From a virus, in the IMG/VR virus record IMGVR_UViG_3300027805_000078, positions 1 through 25,947 of that record: DNA of 25,947 nucleotides; one strand, written 5' to 3'. Within the stretch, counting starts at the first letter, position 1. Each line of letters opens with the position of its first letter. A program made the translations under genes and the position numbers. Shown piece by piece: positions 22,740-25,947 of this stretch. The notes beneath the pieces were generated by a model that had not been told where the DNA came from, did no database searches, and saw only the letters and a program-made list of their open reading frames with translations.

Positions 22740-23027
22740 ATGTCACGTTGCAGTATCTGTGACTATTCGCAATCAGCCCCTTCATTCTATAACGAAGGGC
22801 TACAGTACTACCAAAATAACAACCGAGTCGTATACGTAAAAGAACATGGAGACATCTGTGTGTCATGTCTTGACAGCATTAATAACATTAATGTCTTTGC
22901 TACAGCAATGAAGCAAGACAACACAGGTCTTGGCGTCTACGACATTGTCGATATTGAACCTTTAGATGAGGAGTTCCAGCCAGACATGTTCCCAGTCCAA
23001 GTACCTGATGATGACATCCAACAGTAA
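22740..23027 (+). CDS. Small zinc-ribbon-like protein before primase-helicase
   Basis: In this 95-residue protein two CxxC pairs, CSIC (C4, C7) and CVSC (about C41, C44), suggest one zinc site. The C-terminal third is acidic (DIVDIEPLDEEFQPD). AAGGA lies 9 nt before the ATG at 22740. It overlaps the primase-helicase start by about 20 nt, which suggests a replication role such as nucleic-acid or helicase binding. I do not recognise a named family. Confidence 0.75.
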   Translation: MSRCSICDYSQSAPSFYNEGLQYYQNNNRVVYVKEHGDICVSCLDSINNINVFATAMKQDNTGLGVYDIVDIEPLDEEFQPDMFPVQVPDDDIQQ

Positions 23028-24615
23028 GCTGGTCAAGTCCCACCAACCTTGCGTCCGCTGCGATAGTTCTGATGCCTTGTCAATCTACGATGATGGTCAC
23101 GGCTATTGCTTTGCCTGTAACTACTACTACAAGGATGCCACTGTATTGCTTGACCCAAATGTCCAACCCGAAGTCACCGCTGCTACGCCTGAGTTCGGGG
23201 ACTTTACGTTCCAGTACGTCGAGTGCCGAGGTATCCGCACAGAGACGATGCAGTTCTTTGTCGTTCAGACGAAGGTCGACCCGGAGGGCAAACCCGTAGC
23301 CCACGGCTACACCTACCCCAACGGGGCAGTAAAGATCCGAGACCTGGAGACCAAGCAGTTCCGAGCCCAGGGTCCCATGTCCGACGCTACTCTCTTCGGC
23401 AAGGACAAGTTCCCTGCAGGTGGCAAGGCCATCGTCATCACCGAAGGTGAGCTCGATGCTATGTCTGCATGGCAGATGCTTGGGCGCCACACTGCCTGCG
23501 TGTCTGTCCGATCTGCTTCATCAGCCCGCAAGGATTGTGCGTCCGAGTACGAGTATCTCAACAGCTTCGAGAAGATCTACCTATGCCTTGACAACGACGA
23601 ACCTGGTAACAAGGCATCACGTGAGATCGCGTCTCTATTCGACTTCAACAAAGTCTTCCAGATTCCTATGTCTTCATTCAAGGATGCCAACGGCTACCTT
23701 GAGGCTAACAAAGACACCGACTTCAAGACTGCTTACCTCAATGCCCAACGGTTCTTGCCTGAGGGTATCATCTCATCCAACGATGAGATCTTCTCAATCA
23801 TCGACAGCGAAGAAACCAAGGCTACCGCATCGTATCCGTGGCCTCAAGTACAAGACATCTCCAAGGGTATCCGTATGGGCGAAGTCGTCCTGCTCACTGC
23901 CCTTGAGGGTGTCGGCAAGACTGAGATCTTCCGTGCTGTCGAGTACCACCTACTTCAAACCACCGACGCTAACATCGGTATCATCCACCTAGAGGAGTCC
24001 AAGTCACGTCTGATCAAGGGCCTTGTAGGCTACGATCTCAAGACCCCTGTTCACCTCGACAGTAATGTATCCAAGGAAGAAATCAAACATGGATGGGAAC
24101 GAGTCACCAAACGAGATAATCGCGTACATATTTACAGCCACTTCGGATCAGACGATCCGGATGTTATCCTTGACGCGATCAGGTTTATGGCATCGGCGTG
24201 TGAATGCAAGTACATTTTCCTCGACCATATTACTATGCTCGTATCAGGACTGGACGATGGAGACGAGCGAAGGATTCTTGATTATATCTCAACCAAGCTG
24301 GCACACATGGTTGAAGAACAGGATTTCTGCCTCTTCCTCATCAGCCATGTCAACGACGACGGAAAGACTCGAGGCTCTCGTAACATCTCTAAGATTGCAG
24401 ACCTGAGTATCCATCTTGACCGTGACCTAACCAAAGCTGACCCAGTAGAGCGTAACACTACAAACTTGATCGTACGTAAGAATAGGTTTGCTTCACAGAC
24501 TGGTCCAGCAGGGCAGCTGTACTTCGATCCGTCTACCTACGTCATCAAAGAACGTGTAATGCCACCAGCTGGCTTGCCACCTGTGGAAACACCTCAACAT
24601 GTGGAGAATTTCTAA
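23008..24615 (+). CDS. DNA primase-helicase (T7 gp4-like)
   Basis: This 535-residue protein compares with 566 in T7 gp4. The N-terminal zinc site has CVRC (C15, C18) and CFAC (C34, C37). The TOPRIM primase core has VITEGELDA (E146) and LDNDEPG (195-200). The hexameric RecA-like helicase has the Walker A loop LEGVGKTE (299-306), catalytic Glu in HLEES (329-331), Walker B YIFLDH (402-407), LISHVND (444-450) and the arginine-finger region KNRFASQTGPAGQLY. It primes and unwinds DNA for the polymerase encoded about 800 nt downstream. The start is one of two adjacent ATGs (23008/23011), both inside the zinc-ribbon gene; neither has a good ribosome site, so coupling is likely. Confidence 0.9.
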   Translation: MMTSNSKLVKSHQPCVRCDSSDALSIYDDGHGYCFACNYYYKDATVLLDPNVQPEVTAATPEFGDFTFQYVECRGIRTETMQFFVVQTKVDPEGKPVAHGYTYPNGAVKIRDLETKQFRAQGPMSDATLFGKDKFPAGGKAIVITEGELDAMSAWQMLGRHTACVSVRSASSARKDCASEYEYLNSFEKIYLCLDNDEPGNKASREIASLFDFNKVFQIPMSSFKDANGYLEANKDTDFKTAYLNAQRFLPEGIISSNDEIFSIIDSEETKATASYPWPQVQDISKGIRMGEVVLLTALEGVGKTEIFRAVEYHLLQTTDANIGIIHLEESKSRLIKGLVGYDLKTPVHLDSNVSKEEIKHGWERVTKRDNRVHIYSHFGSDDPDVILDAIRFMASACECKYIFLDHITMLVSGLDDGDERRILDYISTKLAHMVEEQDFCLFLISHVNDDGKTRGSRNISKIADLSIHLDRDLTKADPVERNTTNLIVRKNRFASQTGPAGQLYFDPSTYVIKERVMPPAGLPPVETPQHVENF

Positions 24616-24833
24616 TGGCTAAGATTAAGATTACATGGCTCATTGATGAGCATGACTGTGAGACATGCGGTTACAGTTCTGCTAGTGGTGCCATCATCAA
24701 CATTGGTGATGATGTTACCATCAAGATGGAACCTGTGGCCCATTGTTATGACGGGGTGAACTACTATACTGAGGAAGTGTACAACAGGATCTTGTCAGAG
24801 CTTGGGCATGTGGTGGAGGAAGTAGATGATTAA
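24615..24833 (+). CDS. Small protein with CxxC motif
   Basis: This 72-residue protein starts MAKIKITWLIDEHDCETCGY. It has one CETC pair and one later Cys (VAHCYD), with beta-strand-like segments and an acidic C-terminus. Its ATG overlaps the helicase stop as TAATG. It has no named family; a small replication accessory is possible from position. Confidence 0.7.
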   Translation: MAKIKITWLIDEHDCETCGYSSASGAIINIGDDVTIKMEPVAHCYDGVNYYTEEVYNRILSELGHVVEEVDD

Positions 24834-24978
24834 GCCAAACCCAGGTTCACCACAGGCAGTCAAGGAAGGCTGTCTGTGTCCTGTAATGGACAACCACAAC
24901 GGCCAAGGAATGCCACACCCCGACGGTCCACGCTTCTGGATTCACGCTCACTGCCCACTACATGGGAGACCTAAATGA
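24826..24978 (+). CDS. Small Cys/His-rich phage protein
   Basis: The 50-residue product starts MIKPNPGSPQAVKEGCLCPV and contains DNHNGQGM and FWIHAHCPLHG. The NPGSP..A...GC.CPV.DN...FW....CPLHG pattern recurs in T7-like and related phage genomes near replication genes. Cys and His placement suggests metal binding. The function is not known. It overlaps the previous gene by 8 nt and the next by 4 nt. Confidence 0.7.
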   Translation: MIKPNPGSPQAVKEGCLCPVMDNHNGQGMPHPDGPRFWIHAHCPLHGRPK

Positions 24979-25091
24979 AATACTTTATTCTTGCGCTCGT
25001 GGTTCTCGCTCTCACCCTGTGGGTGAGTGAGAGCTCGATCCCCTCGACACAACAGTCAACCTGGTGGCTGAAAGAAGACTTCAATGAATGA
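24975..25091 (+). CDS. 38-residue membrane or secreted micro-protein
   Basis: The product starts MKYFILALVVLALTLWVSES and ends WWLKEDFNE: one hydrophobic helix, then a polar tail. The ATG overlaps the upstream stop (ATGA) and the end overlaps the next gene by 8 nt. It could be a single-pass membrane peptide or a secreted peptide; there is no lipobox Cys. Confidence 0.6.
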   Translation: MKYFILALVVLALTLWVSESSIPSTQQSTWWLKEDFNE

Positions 25092-25413
25092 TGACATCTA
25101 CAAGAAACTGTACGACTTTGACACATTCCACTCCGGTATGTGTCTATACGAAGAGTTACTTGAACGAAGGAGAGACGACAGTAAACGATACCTTCCTGTT
25201 TGGCTTGACAACTACTGGGATAACAACGGTACCAATGAAGTCCGAGATCGGTGTATCGAAGCTGCTTCTAAACTTACCCCACTCTGGGAAAGCATGAGTA
25301 TTGAGTATCGCGAGAACAACGCCTTTGATTGGGAATTTATCCCAGATGTTGTCAAAGGACTTACCATGACCAACGGCAAGTTTGAATTACATAAACCAGC
25401 TGATGAGGTGTGA
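25084..25413 (+). CDS. Protein of unknown function before DNA polymerase
   Basis: This 109-residue protein starts MNDDIYKKLYDFDTFHSGMC. It is helical and rich in aromatic and charged residues (YLPVWLDNYWDNNGTNEVRD, WESMSIEYRENNAFDWEF). There is no Cys pair and no membrane segment. The stop overlaps the polymerase ATG as TGATG, so co-translation with the polymerase is expected. I do not recognise it. Confidence 0.7.
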   Translation: MNDDIYKKLYDFDTFHSGMCLYEELLERRRDDSKRYLPVWLDNYWDNNGTNEVRDRCIEAASKLTPLWESMSIEYRENNAFDWEFIPDVVKGLTMTNGKFELHKPADEV

Positions 25414-25947
25414 TGTTCGTAGTTATTGACATTGAGACTGACGATCTCAACGCTAAGCACATCTGGTGCATCGTCTGTCAGGACGTTGCCACGGGTGAGC
25501 AAGTGGTGTTCCACAAGCCTACCGAGGACAAGGCTGCTGCTGAGGCGTTCCTATCATATATTTCTAAAGCTACGGCTCTTATCGGTCACAACGTCATTGG
25601 CTTTGACATCCCTGTGCTACACCGTCTGCTAGGCATGCCGTACAACCCAAAGGCTGTCATCGACACGCTAGTCGTCTCGCAGCTTCTCAACTACAACATC
25701 CCTGGTGGTCACTCTCTTGATGCCTGGGGTGAGCGTCTCAAGCTACCCAAGACTAAGTTCTCCGACTTCTCCAAGTACTCCGAGGAGATGGTTTCATACT
25801 GCAAGCAAGACGTCCGAGTCTCTACTCAGCTGTTCAAGACGTTCAAGCCTTATATCGAGTCTGATGCTTGGCGTAAGTCTCTACGCCTTGAGCATGACAT
25901 TGCCTGGCTCTGCGGTGACCTTACGGCTACTGGCTTTGGCTTCGATT
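25413..25947 (+). CDS. DNA polymerase, family A, T7 gp5-like (5' part only)
   Basis: About 178 codons are present before the right edge. The 3'-5' exonuclease motifs are visible: Exo I VIDIETDDL (D6, E8), Exo II GHNVIGFDIPVL (D65) and YCKQDV (D133). D6, E8 and D65 are almost at the positions known for T7 gp5 (D5, E7, D65). The polymerase domain lies outside the window. Together with the gp4-like primase-helicase it forms the core replisome. Confidence 0.9.
   Translation, partial: MFVVIDIETDDLNAKHIWCIVCQDVATGEQVVFHKPTEDKAAAEAFLSYISKATALIGHNVIGFDIPVLHRLLGMPYNPKAVIDTLVVSQLLNYNIPGGHSLDAWGERLKLPKTKFSDFSKYSEEMVSYCKQDVRVSTQLFKTFKPYIESDAWRKSLRLEHDIAWLCGDLTATGFGFD

Noticed and set aside
23420-23992. 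190-codon plus-strand frame inside primase-helicase
   Set aside because: It is a +1 shadow of the helicase frame, Ser/Arg/Thr-rich, without its own start context.

Overview
The window is an internal segment of a tailed bacteriophage genome, most likely a podovirus with T7-like tail and replication proteins. It holds almost the whole virion and packaging set: small and large terminase, portal, scaffold, capsid, tail fibre, lysis genes, and gp11-like and gp12-like tail tube proteins. It also holds a T7 gp4-like primase-helicase and the start of a family A DNA polymerase. Genes are packed with 1-4 nt stop/start overlaps. I see no tRNA, CRISPR array, insertion sequence or integrase. The host cannot be named from the sequence.

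Layout: two divergent arms leave a ~1.1 kb gene-free region (15585-16726). The left arm (1-15584, minus strand) runs small terminase, three small basic proteins, large terminase, portal, a small protein, scaffold, major capsid, a virion protein, a hairpin, collagen-like tail fibre, tail-fibre assembly chaperone, CHAP-like endolysin, two small basic proteins, 3TM holin, a small protein, an XhlA-like protein, a small protein, tail tube A, a small protein and tail tube B (cut by the left edge). A good sigma70 promoter (TTGACT, 17 nt, TATACT; 15704-15732) faces this arm.

The right arm (16727-25947, plus strand) has two blocks. The first is a short early block of an acidic 83-aa protein, a very acidic 34-aa peptide, a 30-aa membrane peptide and a 208-aa unknown, closed by a strong intrinsic terminator (17922-17970). 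After ~470 nt of hairpin-rich non-coding DNA comes the second block, tightly coupled: a 36-aa membrane peptide, an ATP-grasp ligase, a glutamine-synthetase-fold amidoligase, a class II glutamine amidotransferase-like protein, a gamma-glutamylcyclotransferase-fold protein, a zinc-ribbon protein, primase-helicase, four small proteins and DNA polymerase.

The most interesting element is the peptide or amide chemistry cassette at 18440-22713. Two different amide-bond-forming ligase folds, an amidotransferase and a cyclotransferase-fold protein sit in one translationally coupled unit with the replication genes. Related amidoligase gene neighbourhoods have been predicted computationally, but I know of no assigned substrate for this arrangement. 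The cyclotransferase-fold protein has lost the usual catalytic glutamate and YGxL loop, the amidoligase has a ~300-residue unexplained N-terminal region, and the cassette starts with an unannotated membrane micropeptide. The second notable element is the central non-coding region, with at least eight perfect or near-perfect stem-loops and an iteron-like GTCGCTC array.
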